64,000 nt of DNA from assembly GCF_904848665.1 (NCBI RefSeq), contig NZ_CAJHCQ010000007.1, forward strand, positions 248,001 to 312,000, in the 5' to 3' direction. Positions 53,045 to 62,510 of the stretch are shown in pieces. Numbering within the stretch: the stretch's first letter is position 1; each line of letters starts with the position of its first letter. The notes below the pieces were generated by a model that searched no databases, had not been told where the DNA came from, and was given only the letters and a program-made list of their open reading frames with translations. This DNA comes from Paraburkholderia hiiakae (lineage in GTDB: Bacteria; Pseudomonadota; Gammaproteobacteria; Burkholderiales; Burkholderiaceae). A program made the position numbers and the translations under genes.

Positions 53045-53545
53045 ATGACGAACGGGGAACAGGTAGGCATCGTGCTGATCGAAGACGACGACGGGCATGC
53101 CACGCTGGTCGAGCGCAACCTGCGGCGTTCGGGGATCTCGAACAGCTTCCTGCGCTTTCGCGACGGCCAGGAGGCGCTCGATTACTTTTTCGGCACGCCG
53201 GGCGACAATCCGGCCGCGACGACGAACTGGCCGTCGCGCGACGCGCTCGGCAATTTCGTCGTGCTGCTCGACTTGCGCATGCCGCGCGTGGACGGCTTCG
53301 AGGTGCTGCGGCGCCTGAAAGCGGAGCCGGCCACGGCGTCGCTGCCGGTGATCGTGCTCACGACCACCGACGACCCTCGCGAGATCGAACGCTGTTATGA
53401 GCTCGGCTGCAACGTGTACATCACGAAACCGGTCGAATATGACGCGTTCATCGAGGCCGTGCGTCGACTCGGCTTCTTTCTCCAGGTCGTCAAGCTGCCG
53501 CCGGGGCATCGCTTCGTCCAGGCGCGACCGGTGGGCGCCCAGTAA
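53045..53545 (+). CDS. Single-domain response regulator (Rcp1-like)
   Basis: A 166-residue receiver domain with no output domain. The acidic pocket is IEDDDG, the phospho-acceptor is D76 (LLDLRMPRVDG), the conserved Thr lies in VLTTTDD, and K128 is in ITKPVEYD. The extended loop between helix 2 and strand 3 (TPGDNPAATTNWPSRDA) is typical of the Rcp1-like regulators found next to bacteriophytochromes and related kinases. It starts 77 bp after the first kinase with a good site (AGGAGAGTCGAG). It probably passes phosphate from that kinase to another protein. Confidence 0.93.
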   Translation: MTNGEQVGIVLIEDDDGHATLVERNLRRSGISNSFLRFRDGQEALDYFFGTPGDNPAATTNWPSRDALGNFVVLLDLRMPRVDGFEVLRRLKAEPATASLPVIVLTTTDDPREIERCYELGCNVYITKPVEYDAFIEAVRRLGFFLQVVKLPPGHRFVQARPVGAQ

Positions 53546-53551
53546 CGAATC

Positions 53552-53659
53552 ATGCAGGCATCGCGCATGGAATCATCACGCATTGGCTACCGAATGGAAG
53601 AAAGGCGGCAAGAGCGGCGGCAAGCCCGACGCGTGCCCGAAGGGACGCTTCGCGCATGA
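53552..53659 (+). CDS. Possible 35-residue linking peptide between response regulator and hybrid kinase
   Basis: An Arg/Glu-rich open frame (35 codons plus stop; ending RRVPEGTLRA) that begins 6 bp after the response regulator stop. It ends in an ATGA overlap with the hybrid kinase ATG at 53656. It exactly fills the gap, which suggests translational coupling, but it has no clear ribosome site. It may be chance. Confidence 0.22.
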   Translation: MQASRMESSRIGYRMEERRQERRQARRVPEGTLRA

Positions 53660-55653
53660 CTGAGGAACCCACGATGCTCGGCGGTGCGCGCGTGCTCGTC
53701 GTCGACGACGACGAAGGCATCCTGCGCCTCGCCCGCAAATCGCTTCTGCGCGCCGGTGCGCGCGTGGACGCCTGCACGGGCGTCGGGGAGGCGCGCGCGT
53801 TGCTCGCCGTGCAAACGCCCGATGTGCTCGTGCTCGACTATCAGCTCGACGGCGCGGAGACGGGCCTCGACTTCTTCCGCCGCCTGCGCGCCGACGACGT
53901 GCGCGTGCCCGCGATCCTCGTGACGGGCTTCACCGACGAATCTCGCGTGATCGCCGCGCTGCGGGCTGGCGTCTCGGACGTCGTGCCGAAATCGGGTGAC
54001 TATCTCGACTATCTGCCGGAAGCCGTCGCGCGCGTGCTCTCGCAGGTGGCGCTGCAGCGCGCCTCCGACGAAGCGCTACTGCTGCGCGACCGCGAAGAAC
54101 ACTACCGCACGCTCTCCGAAGCGTTGCCGCACCTCGTGCTCACCTGCGGCGCGGACGGTAATTGCGACTTTGTCTCGAAGCAGTGGCTCGACTACACGGG
54201 GCTGGACGCAGGCCGGTCGCACGGGCTCGCCTGGCTCGACGCCGTGCATGCCGACGATCGCGAAGAGATTCGCCACACCTGGCTCGAGGCCGTGGGCAGC
54301 GGTGCCACCGACTATCGCCATGAGTTGCGTATTCGCCGCCGTGATGGCGTATATCGATGGTTCGATGTCCGAATCGTTGCGATGCGCGACCCACGTGGCG
54401 GCGTGAACAAATGGTTCGGCAGTTGCACCGATATCGACTCGCAACGCGAGGCGGCCGAGGAGCGCGAGCGCCTGCTTGCCTCGGCGCAAGCTGCGCGGCA
54501 GACCGCAGAAGAAGCCAACCGCGCAAAAGACCGCTTCCTCGCCATGCTCTCGCACGAGTTGCGCACGCCGCTTACGCCGGTGCTCGCGGGCACGCGCCTC
54601 TTGGAGCAGATCCCGGGCCTGCCCGACGCGGCGCGCTCAGGTGTGCTGATGATCCGCCGCAATATCGAGCTCGAGGCGCGTCTGATCGACGACCTGCTCG
54701 ATCTCACACGCGTGGCCAATGGCAAGTTGAGCCTCGCGCCCGACACGGTCGACGTGCACGAGGTGATCGAGGCCGTGCTCGAGCTCTTCCATAGCGAAAT
54801 CCAGATCAAGCAGCAGGATGTGCACATCGACCTGCGCGCGCAGCAGCATTACGTGCGCGGCGATCGCGCGCGCCTGCAGCAGATGCTCTGGAATCTCGTG
54901 CGCAACGCCGCGAAGTTCACGCCCGATGGCGGCCACATTTACGTGCGCACGCGCGACGAGCACATGCACGTGGAGATCGAGGTCGAGGACACGGGCATCG
55001 GCATCGCGCCCGAGCAGATCGGCAAGCTCTTTCATGCCTTCGAACAGGGTAGCCACAATCTCACGCGTCAGTTCGGCGGGCTCGGTTTAGGTCTCGCGGT
55101 GACGCGGGCGCTGACCGAGGCGCACGGCGGGAGCGTGAGCGCGAGAAGCCCCGGTGCGCATTGCGGCGCGACCTTCACCATCGTGCTACCGACCGCCGCG
55201 CGAGGCGAGGGCGCGGCCGCAATCGCCGAACTGCGCGGGCCGCATCGGGTGGGCGCGCTGAACATCCTGCTCATCGAGGATCACGAGGACACCGCTGAGG
55301 TCATGTCGCAACTGATGCGCTCCGGCGGCCACGAGGTGGCGGTGGCGGGCAGCGTGGCTGGCGCGCTCGCGCTTACGGCCGGCATGGCCTTCGACCTCGT
55401 GGTGAGCGACATCGGCCTGCCGGATGGCTCGGGCATCGACTTCATCCGCGCGTTTCGTGCGCAATCAACGGCGCCCGCCGTCGCGCTCACCGGCTTCGGC
55501 ACCGACGACGACGTGCGCCGCAGCGTCGAAGCGGGCTTCACCGCGCATCTCACGAAACCTGTCAACTTCGAACAGCTCGAACGGCTGATCGAAGAGGCCG
55601 TGGCCGCGCGCGGCGCAGGGGCCGAGCCCGATTCCGCCGCGCCTGCTCCCTGA
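53656..55653 (+). CDS. Hybrid sensor histidine kinase/response regulator (REC-PAS-HK-REC)
   Basis: A 665-residue soluble protein with four modules. An N-terminal receiver has D61 (LVLDYQLDG). A PAS domain of the PAS_3 type covers about 145-265. HisKA has H300 (SHELRTPL), followed by a HATPase domain with NLVRNAAKF, DTGIGI and GLGLGLAV. A C-terminal receiver has D585 (VVSDIGLPDG). There is no membrane segment and no DNA-binding output. An ATG at 53674 has a better ribosome site (GAGGAACCCACG) and may be the true start. It ends the kinase-regulator-hybrid kinase cluster, and a terminator follows. Confidence 0.92.
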   Translation: MTEEPTMLGGARVLVVDDDEGILRLARKSLLRAGARVDACTGVGEARALLAVQTPDVLVLDYQLDGAETGLDFFRRLRADDVRVPAILVTGFTDESRVIAALRAGVSDVVPKSGDYLDYLPEAVARVLSQVALQRASDEALLLRDREEHYRTLSEALPHLVLTCGADGNCDFVSKQWLDYTGLDAGRSHGLAWLDAVHADDREEIRHTWLEAVGSGATDYRHELRIRRRDGVYRWFDVRIVAMRDPRGGVNKWFGSCTDIDSQREAAEERERLLASAQAARQTAEEANRAKDRFLAMLSHELRTPLTPVLAGTRLLEQIPGLPDAARSGVLMIRRNIELEARLIDDLLDLTRVANGKLSLAPDTVDVHEVIEAVLELFHSEIQIKQQDVHIDLRAQQHYVRGDRARLQQMLWNLVRNAAKFTPDGGHIYVRTRDEHMHVEIEVEDTGIGIAPEQIGKLFHAFEQGSHNLTRQFGGLGLGLAVTRALTEAHGGSVSARSPGAHCGATFTIVLPTAARGEGAAAIAELRGPHRVGALNILLIEDHEDTAEVMSQLMRSGGHEVAVAGSVAGALALTAGMAFDLVVSDIGLPDGSGIDFIRAFRAQSTAPAVALTGFGTDDDVRRSVEAGFTAHLTKPVNFEQLERLIEEAVAARGAGAEPDSAAPAP

Positions 55654-55697
55654 CCCTTCCCTGACGTTTCCCTGCCGTTTCCTTGAGCCGGGCACAA

Positions 55698-55733
55698 AAA
55701 AGCCCGCGCGGCCTTGCGGCGGCGCGGGCTTTT
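55698..55733. terminator. Bidirectional terminator between hybrid kinase and mscL
   Basis: Perfect arms AAAAGCCCGCGC / GCGCGGGCTTTT with a 12-nt loop and flanking A and T runs, between convergent genes. Confidence 0.9.
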
Positions 55734-55752
55734 GTCTGTACTCTAGCGCGGT

Positions 55753-56199
55753 TCAGCGCGGATTGTTTTGCAGCGAATCGCGGATCTCACGCAGCAGCAG
55801 CACGTCTTCGGGCGTGGGCGGCGCCTCGGCCGGTGCGGCGGGTTGCGGCTGGCGCAGCTTGTTGATGAACTTCACCATCAAAAAGATGATGAACGCGAGG
55901 ATGACGAAGTTGATCACCGCGGTGATGAACGAGCCATAACCGAACACGGCCACGCCCGCGGTCTGCAGATCCTTGTAAGACTCGGGGTTGCCTTTATAGC
56001 TGGCAGGAATGTGTCCGAGGCGCACGAACATGTTCGAGAAGTCGAGGCCGCCCGTGATCACGCCGATGACCGGCATGATGAGGTCTTTCACGATTGAGTT
56101 GACAATGCTCGAGAACGCGCCGCCGATGATCACACCGACGGCGAGATCCATCACGTTGCCTTTGACGGCGAATTCCTTGAACTCCTGGACGATGCTCAT
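55753..56199 (-). CDS. mscL: Large-conductance mechanosensitive channel MscL
   Basis: A 148-residue channel subunit. The N-terminal amphipathic helix (MSIVQEFKEFAVKGNVMDLA) and TM1 (VGVIIGGAFSSIVNSIVKDL) lead to a periplasmic loop, then TM2 (GSFITAVINFVILAFIIFLM) and the cytoplasmic C-terminal helix. It forms a pentamer that opens under membrane tension to release solutes during osmotic downshock. Length and motifs are standard. The gene is monocistronic. Confidence 0.97.
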   Translation of the reverse strand: MSIVQEFKEFAVKGNVMDLAVGVIIGGAFSSIVNSIVKDLIMPVIGVITGGLDFSNMFVRLGHIPASYKGNPESYKDLQTAGVAVFGYGSFITAVINFVILAFIIFLMVKFINKLRQPQPAAPAEAPPTPEDVLLLREIRDSLQNNPR

Positions 56200-56388
56200 G
56201 AGCGGGCTCTCCCTGAATGGCGCGGCACGGGGCTGGGGTCAATACGGCGTATTGGCGCAATCATAGCGAACGCATCCGTATCGCGGTAGCAATTTGACAT
56301 TCCCTGACGTTTTGCCGAGGCTTGGCGACGAAGTTCTGGCGGACGCACGTGGCGTGCCCATCGCACTGACTTTAGGCCGCCTTTGGCT

Positions 56389-57399
56389 TCAGAGCGCGAG
56401 TGAGAGCTGCTGGTGAAAGGTCGCTGGATCGGTGTTGGTGCCACTCAGCAGCACGCCTACACGCTTGCCTTGCAACGTGTCGCGCAGCGGCCCGAGCAGC
56501 CCAGCCGTGGCGGCGGCGCAAGCGGGTTCCACAGCGACTTTGAGTTGCTCGAAGAGCACGCGCATCGCGCTGCGCAACGCATCGTCGGAGACCGTGACGA
56601 CCCGCTCGAGATGACGGCGGCACAGCGTATAGCTGTATTGCTCCGCATGCGACGCCATGAGCGAGTCGGCGATCGAGTCCATATGGGTCAGGCCCACCGT
56701 GTGGTTCGCGGCGAAGCTGCGGCTCATCACGTCCGAGCCCTCGGGTTCGACGCCATATACGCGCACGCGTGGGTTCGCGAGCCGCAACGCCGTGGCAACG
56801 CCCGCTGCGAGACCGCCGCCGCCAATGGGCACGACGACCGCGTCGAGATCGGGCGCCTGAGTGGCCCATTCATAGCCGAGCGTGGCCGTGCCGAGCACCG
56901 TGCGATAACCGTTGAAAGGATGCACGAAATAGCGTCCCTCGTCGGTCTCGATACGGCGGACGATCTCGAACGCCTCGCTGCTGTCGTCCGCCACGACGAT
57001 TTCCGCGCCAAAGCGCTTGCATTGCGCGACGCGCGCCGCGCTTGTGGTGCGAAAGAGCACGACCTTTGCGCTGATGCCAAGGCGCATCGCCGCATACGCG
57101 AGCGCAATGGCGTGATTGCCGCCCGAAACGCACGTGACGCCGGCGCTGCGTTGCGCGGCATCGAGCGCGAGCAGATGCGTGAACGCGCTGCGCACCTTGA
57201 AGCTGCCGCTCGACTGCAGCAGTTCGAACTTGAAGTTCACGAGCGTCGCTTCGAGCGTGGACAGATCGTGGCGGTCGAACACCGGCGTGCGCAACACCCA
57301 CGGCGCGAGCGCGAAATGCTGCGAGGCGATCTCGTCGAGCGTGGGGATCGCCTCACCGTCAATCGTGTGGCTGGTGGGCAGCGGCGCGGCGGTGGACAT
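56389..57399 (-). CDS. Serine/threonine dehydratase (PLP-dependent)
   Basis: A 336-residue fold-type II PLP enzyme. The PLP-lysine lies in SSGSFKVRSAF, a phosphate-binding loop segment is SGGNHAIALAYA, and the glycine loop reads VPIGGGGLAAG. It lacks the C-terminal ACT-like regulatory domains of biosynthetic IlvA, so it is a catabolic-type threonine/serine dehydratase or a racemase relative; the substrate is uncertain. It lies 21 bp downstream of argE on the same strand and is probably co-transcribed. Confidence 0.9.
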   Translation of the reverse strand: MSTAAPLPTSHTIDGEAIPTLDEIASQHFALAPWVLRTPVFDRHDLSTLEATLVNFKFELLQSSGSFKVRSAFTHLLALDAAQRSAGVTCVSGGNHAIALAYAAMRLGISAKVVLFRTTSAARVAQCKRFGAEIVVADDSSEAFEIVRRIETDEGRYFVHPFNGYRTVLGTATLGYEWATQAPDLDAVVVPIGGGGLAAGVATALRLANPRVRVYGVEPEGSDVMSRSFAANHTVGLTHMDSIADSLMASHAEQYSYTLCRRHLERVVTVSDDALRSAMRVLFEQLKVAVEPACAAATAGLLGPLRDTLQGKRVGVLLSGTNTDPATFHQQLSLAL

Positions 57400-57420
57400 G
57401 ATGATGCGCGTCCGGCGTGG

Positions 57421-58644
57421 TTACTGCGCCAGGGCTTCGACGGACATGCCGTGCACGAGCTTGCGCAGGAAACCTTCGCAGGCCGCGAGCTGTTCGAGCG
57501 AGACGTATTCGTTCGGCTTGTGCGCCTGCTGGATGTCGCCAGGCCCGCACACCACGCTCGGAATGCCCGCGCGTGCAAAGAGGCCCGCCTCGGTGCCGTA
57601 GGCCACCTTGCGGCGCGCCTGGTCGGCGGTGAGCGCGCGCACGAGTTGCGTGATCGCGGCCTGCTCGGTGGCGTCGAGGCCGGGGGCCGCGGCGATCTTC
57701 GTGAACTCGATCGCGCCCACCGCGTGCTCACGCTGCATCTTCGGCACGAGCGTTTCGCGCGCGTACTGTTCGATGCGCGCGAAGATCGTGTCGGGGTTGA
57801 GCGTCGGCAGATTGCGGAACTCGAACGCGAAACGGCATTCGGCCGGCACTGTGTTGATGGCGTTGCCGCCTTCGATCGTGCTCGTTTGCGCGGTCGTGAA
57901 CGGCACGTCGTAAAGCTCGTCAAACGGGCCGTTCGAGCGGAATTCGTCGGCCATGTCGCGGATGTAGCAGATGAGACGCGCCGCGTACTCGATTGCGTTC
58001 AGCCCGCGCGGCGTGAGCGACGAATGCGCGGCCTGGCCGCGCACGCAGCACTGGTACGCGTTGATGCCCTTGTGCGCCACGATGGGGCGCATGCTCGTGG
58101 GCTCCCCCACGATGCAGCCTTCGGGCTTCACGCCGCGCTTCACGAGCTCTTCGATCATGAGCGGCGCGCCCACGCAGCCCACTTCCTCGTCGAACGAGAG
58201 CGCGAGGTGCAGGGGCTTGGCGAGCTTCGTCTGCTGGATCTCGGGCAGCAGCGTGAGCGCCGCGCCGATGAAACCCTTCATGTCGCAGGTGCCGCGGCCA
58301 TAGAGCAGGCCGTCGCGAATCTCGGGCTTGAACGGGTCGCTGTCCCATTTCTGGCCGTCCACGGGCACCACGTCGGTGTGGCCGGAGAGCACGATGCCGC
58401 CGTTCGTTTCGCCGTCATGCGCGGGGATCGTGGCGAACAGGTTGGCCCACTTGCCGTCGCGGCCATAGGTGAGCGTCGATTCGATGCCCCGCGCGCGTAG
58501 ATCGTCGCGCACGGTCTCGATCAGCCCGAGATTCGGATGACGGCTGACCGTGTCCATCGAAACGAGGCGGGTGACCCAGGGGAGCGAGGCGGGAAGGGAG
58601 GCGGAAGGCGTAGACGACTGCGCTGTTTCAGCGGCGAGGGACAT
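57421..58644 (-). CDS. argE: Acetylornithine deacetylase
   Basis: A 407-residue M20-family amidohydrolase. Metal-binding motifs are SGHTDVVPVDGQKW, GTCDMKGFIG and SFDEEVGCVGA (catalytic Glu pair), with a lid domain in the middle. It removes acetyl from N-acetylornithine in arginine synthesis. The ATG at 58644 follows TGGAGTCCAAC; an upstream ATG at 58683 is less likely. The dehydratase gene follows on the same strand. Confidence 0.93.
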   Translation of the reverse strand: MSLAAETAQSSTPSASLPASLPWVTRLVSMDTVSRHPNLGLIETVRDDLRARGIESTLTYGRDGKWANLFATIPAHDGETNGGIVLSGHTDVVPVDGQKWDSDPFKPEIRDGLLYGRGTCDMKGFIGAALTLLPEIQQTKLAKPLHLALSFDEEVGCVGAPLMIEELVKRGVKPEGCIVGEPTSMRPIVAHKGINAYQCCVRGQAAHSSLTPRGLNAIEYAARLICYIRDMADEFRSNGPFDELYDVPFTTAQTSTIEGGNAINTVPAECRFAFEFRNLPTLNPDTIFARIEQYARETLVPKMQREHAVGAIEFTKIAAAPGLDATEQAAITQLVRALTADQARRKVAYGTEAGLFARAGIPSVVCGPGDIQQAHKPNEYVSLEQLAACEGFLRKLVHGMSVEALAQ

Positions 58645-58775
58645 GTTGGACTCCAGCTTGCTTGTATTCTTCATCTTACCCAAAAAGAATGCGGCAAGCC
58701 AAAGCTGCGGAAGGTGCGGCGTCTCATGGTCCGGGCACTTGCGGCGTGCATGGCGCGCTGCAACATGATGTGAAA

Positions 58776-58807
58776 ACGCCCGCGCGGAGGGCAGTCCGCG
58801 CGGGCGT
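58776..58807 (-). terminator. Rho-independent terminator of mfd
   Basis: Perfect 13-bp arms ACGCCCGCGCGGA / TCCGCGCGGGCGT with a 6-nt loop, followed by TTTTCA on the minus strand, 22 bp past the mfd stop. Confidence 0.85.
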
Positions 58808-58828
58808 CCGAAGGTGCGGCAAAGGCGT

Positions 58829-61800
58829 TCAGCGCGACGCGCCAGCGCGATTGGGCGCGCCGAGCGCGCGCAACGTCTCCTTCACGGTAGCCACGCGTAC
58901 GGCGAGGTCGGGGCTGCGCGTTTCGATGCGCAGCTTGTCCTGGCCCGCGAGCTTGATGTGCTTGTGCTTCTGCACCATCTCGATGATGCGCATGGCGTCC
59001 ACGGGCGGATTCGGCACGAACTGCAGGCCGATGACCGCTTCGCCCGCATCGATCTTCGTAATGCCGAGGGGCTTCGCCGCCAGTCGCAGACGATGCGTTT
59101 CGATCAACGCGTGCGCCTGCGCCGGCATCTTGCCGAAGCGGTCGATCAGCTCTTCCTGGATGCCGTCGATCGAATCGTCGTGCTCGCAGTTCGCGAGGCG
59201 CTTGTAGAGCGACAGGCGCTCCTGCACGTCGCCGCAATAATCGGCTGGCAGGATCGCGGGTGCGTGCAGGTTGATCTCGGTGGTCGCCGCGAGCGGCGCG
59301 TTCAGATCGGGCTCGCGGCCGTCCTTGAGCGCCTTCACGGCGTCGTTGAGCATGTCCGTGTAGAGCTGGAAGCCGATCTCCTGGATCTCGCCCGACTGCT
59401 TGTCGCCGAGCACTTCGCCCGTGCCGCGAATTTCGAGGTCGTGCATCGCCAGATAGAAGCCCGAGCCGAGTTCTTCCATCTGCTGGATCGCTTCCAGCCG
59501 CCGCTGCGCCTGCTTCGTGAGCCCTTGCGGATCATGCACGAGCAGATACGCGTACGCCTGGTGGTGCGAGCGCCCGACGCGGCCGCGCAACTGGTGCAAT
59601 TGCGCGAGGCCGAATTTGTCGGAGCGGTGGATAAGGATCGTGTTCGCGGTCGGCACGTCGATGCCGGTCTCGATGATCGTGGTACAGAGCAGCACGTTCG
59701 CGCGCTGCGCCACGAAATCTCGCATCACGGTTTCGAGTTCGCGCTCGTGCATCTGACCGTGCGCGACGGCGATGCGCGCTTCGGGCACCAGCGCTTCGAG
59801 CATCGCGCGGCGATTCTCGATGGTCTCGACTTCGTTGTGCAGGAAGTACACCTGGCCGCCGCGCTTGAGCTCGCGCAGCATGGCCTCGCGAATAACGCTC
59901 TCCTCTTCGCGGCGCACGAAAGTCTTGATGGCGAGCCGCTTTTGCGGCGCGGTCGCGATCACGGAGAAGTCGCGCAGGCCTTCGAGCGCCATGCCGAGCG
60001 TACGCGGAATCGGCGTGGCGGTGAGCGTGAGCACATCCACTTCCGCTCGCAGTGCCTTGAGCGCCTCCTTTTGACGCACGCCGAAGCGGTGCTCCTCGTC
60101 GATGATTACGAGCCCGAGGCGCTTGAACTGAACATCGGATGAAAGCAGCTTGTGCGTGCCGATCACGATATCGACGCTGCCGTCGTTGATCTGCGCAATC
60201 GCGCTGCTCACTTCCTTCGCGGACTTGAAGCGCGATAGCTCGGCAATGCGCACGGGCCAGTCGGCGAAGCGGTCCGTGAAGGTTTGCGTGTGCTGCTCGG
60301 CGAGCAGCGTGGTGGGCGAGAGAATCGCCACCTGTTTGCCGCCCATCACGGCGATGAACGCCGCGCGCAACGCGACTTCCGTCTTGCCGAAGCCCACGTC
60401 GCCGCATACGAGGCGATCCATCGGCTTGCCGCTCGTCATGTCGCCGATCACGGCGGCGATCGCGGCGGCCTGGTCAGGCGTTTCCTCGAAGCCGAAGCTC
60501 TCCGCGAACTTGACGTAGTCGCGCGGTTCGAGCGCGAACGCGTGGCCCTCGCGCGCGGCGCGCCGCGCGTAGAGATTCAAAAGCTCGGCCGCGGTGTCGC
60601 GGATCTGCTGCGCGGCCTTGCGGCGCGCCTTTTCCCACTGGCCCGAGCCGAGCGCATGAAGCGGCGCGCTATCCGGATCGGCGCCGCTGTAGCGCGAAAT
60701 GACGTGCAACTGCGAGACCGGCACGTAGAGCTTGCTGCCGTTCGCGTATTCGAGGTGCAGAAATTCGGTGTCGCCTTCGCCGAGGTCCATCGTCACCAGG
60801 CCGTGATAGCGGCCGATGCCGTGCTGCGCGTGGACCACCGGATCGCCCACCTTGAGTTCGGAGAGGTCGCGCACCATCGAATCGACGTTGCTCGCCTGTT
60901 CCTGGCGGCGGCGTCCCGCACGGCGCGCAAGCGGTCCGTAAAGCTCTGACTCGGTGATAACCGCGAGTTCCTCTGCCGGCAGCGAGAAGCCCGTGGAAAG
61001 CGGCGCGACGCCCAGCGCGAAGCGCTCGTCGCCGGTGAGCCAGTCCTCGAAGCTATCCGCGCTTCCGGGGCGCAGATGGTTGTCGGCGAGTAGTTGCGCG
61101 ATGGTTTCGCGCCGGCCCGCCGACTCCACCGCGAACAGCACGCGGTTCTTCGTCGTGTCGAGATAGGTGCGCAGCGAGGCGAGCGGGTCGTCGGCGTGGC
61201 GGTCGATCGCGAGGGTCGGCAGCGCCGTGGCCCAGCCGCCCGCGCTCGCGGCGGGCAGCACGAGGCGCGCGAAGGGCTTCGCGAACGCGAAGAAGTCCTC
61301 ATCGGTCAGGAAGAGGCGCTGCGGCTCCAGGATCGGCCGCTCGCGGTCATGCGAGAGGAAGTTGTGGCGCTGCTTCGTGTCGTTCGTGAAGCGGCGGATC
61401 GAGGCGTCGAGGTCGCCCGAGAACACCAGTTGGGCGTTTTCCGGCAGATAGTGGAAGAGCGTAGCCGTCTCTTCGAAGAAGAGCGGCAGGTAGTACTCGA
61501 TGCCCGCCGACGGCACGCCGTTGCCCATGTCCTTGTAGATCGTCGCGCGGCTCGGGTCGCCCTCGAACACTTCGCGCCAGCGGCTGCGAAACGCCGTGCG
61601 CGAGGCTTCATCGAACGGAAACTCGCGGCCGGGCAGCAAGCGCACGTCTTTCACGGGATAGAGGCTGCGCTGGCTGTCCGGATCGAACGCGCGGATCGAG
61701 TCGACCTGGTCGTCGAAGAGGTCGATGCGGTAGGGCAGCGGCGAGCCCATCGGAAAGAGGTCGATGAGCGAGCCGCGCACGCAGTATTCGCCCGGGCGCA

Positions 61801-62308
61801 CCACCTGGCTCACATGCTCGTAGCCCGCCAGCGTGAGCTGCGACTTGAGCTTCGCTTCGTCGAGGCGCTCGCCCTGCGAGAACGAGAACGTATAGGCTGC
61901 GAGGAACGAAGCGGGCGGCATGCGGTAGAGCGCCGTGGTGGCCGGCACGATAAGGACGTCGCAGCGGCCTTCGCCGAGATCGTGCAGCGTGGCCAGACGC
62001 TCCGAGACGAGGTCCTGGTGCGGCGAGAACGTGTCGTATGGCAGCGTTTCCCAGTCGGGCAGGAGGCGCACCCGCGCCTCGGGCGCGAAGAACGGGATCT
62101 CCTGGGCGAGCCGCTGGGCATCCACGGCGCTTGCGCAAATCACGGCCAGCAGCGGCGGATGCGCGGTGCCGGCGCGCGCGGCCTCGCGGTAGCGGGCGAT
62201 CAGGAGCGCATCGGACGAGCCGTGCGTGCCGTCGAACGCGTAGCGCTGCCCCGGCTTGACGACGGCGACGGGGGACGGAGATTGCGAGGAAGCGGCGATA
62301 TCGGACAT
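58829..62308 (-). CDS. mfd: Transcription-repair coupling factor Mfd
   Basis: An 1159-residue DNA translocase that removes stalled RNA polymerase and recruits UvrA. Domains in order: a UvrB-like N-terminal region, an RNA polymerase-interaction (CarD-like) domain near VGDPVVHAQHGIGRYHGL, and RecG-like helicase domains. The helicase part has Walker A GDVGFGKT, a DEEH box in VIIDEEHRFGV and motif VI near QLRGRVGRSHHQAYAYLL. A C-terminal TRCF domain binds UvrA. The ATG at 62308 (MSDIAASS) is the usual start; an upstream ATG at 62371 is less likely. It is divergent from ispD. Confidence 0.97.
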   Translation of the reverse strand: MSDIAASSQSPSPVAVVKPGQRYAFDGTHGSSDALLIARYREAARAGTAHPPLLAVICASAVDAQRLAQEIPFFAPEARVRLLPDWETLPYDTFSPHQDLVSERLATLHDLGEGRCDVLIVPATTALYRMPPASFLAAYTFSFSQGERLDEAKLKSQLTLAGYEHVSQVVRPGEYCVRGSLIDLFPMGSPLPYRIDLFDDQVDSIRAFDPDSQRSLYPVKDVRLLPGREFPFDEASRTAFRSRWREVFEGDPSRATIYKDMGNGVPSAGIEYYLPLFFEETATLFHYLPENAQLVFSGDLDASIRRFTNDTKQRHNFLSHDRERPILEPQRLFLTDEDFFAFAKPFARLVLPAASAGGWATALPTLAIDRHADDPLASLRTYLDTTKNRVLFAVESAGRRETIAQLLADNHLRPGSADSFEDWLTGDERFALGVAPLSTGFSLPAEELAVITESELYGPLARRAGRRRQEQASNVDSMVRDLSELKVGDPVVHAQHGIGRYHGLVTMDLGEGDTEFLHLEYANGSKLYVPVSQLHVISRYSGADPDSAPLHALGSGQWEKARRKAAQQIRDTAAELLNLYARRAAREGHAFALEPRDYVKFAESFGFEETPDQAAAIAAVIGDMTSGKPMDRLVCGDVGFGKTEVALRAAFIAVMGGKQVAILSPTTLLAEQHTQTFTDRFADWPVRIAELSRFKSAKEVSSAIAQINDGSVDIVIGTHKLLSSDVQFKRLGLVIIDEEHRFGVRQKEALKALRAEVDVLTLTATPIPRTLGMALEGLRDFSVIATAPQKRLAIKTFVRREEESVIREAMLRELKRGGQVYFLHNEVETIENRRAMLEALVPEARIAVAHGQMHERELETVMRDFVAQRANVLLCTTIIETGIDVPTANTILIHRSDKFGLAQLHQLRGRVGRSHHQAYAYLLVHDPQGLTKQAQRRLEAIQQMEELGSGFYLAMHDLEIRGTGEVLGDKQSGEIQEIGFQLYTDMLNDAVKALKDGREPDLNAPLAATTEINLHAPAILPADYCGDVQERLSLYKRLANCEHDDSIDGIQEELIDRFGKMPAQAHALIETHRLRLAAKPLGITKIDAGEAVIGLQFVPNPPVDAMRIIEMVQKHKHIKLAGQDKLRIETRSPDLAVRVATVKETLRALGAPNRAGASR

Positions 62309-62510
62309 AGGCAACAGGGTGGCCGACGCGTGTGTCGGTATGGTGGCCAGTTCAGTTCGGGCGGAATGCAACGCCAGAATATGGGGGCCGGTTTCTGGTC
62401 TTCAAGAGAATTCGGCGCGGTTTGCTGACGTTTTGCAGGCGTCCGGCGTGCGGGCAAGGGACCTATTATAAAATCCGTCCTTTACTTTGACTCATGCGGC
62501 TCGCGACACC

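Noticed and set aside
53594..53659. Shorter 21-residue version of the linking peptide
   Set aside because: It is the same frame as the 35-codon version with a later ATG and no better ribosome site, so it is not listed separately.
56413..58500. A 695-codon plus-strand frame opposite the dehydratase and argE
   Set aside because: Same shadow effect. The composition is typical of reverse-complemented GC-rich coding sequence, and it spans two real genes.
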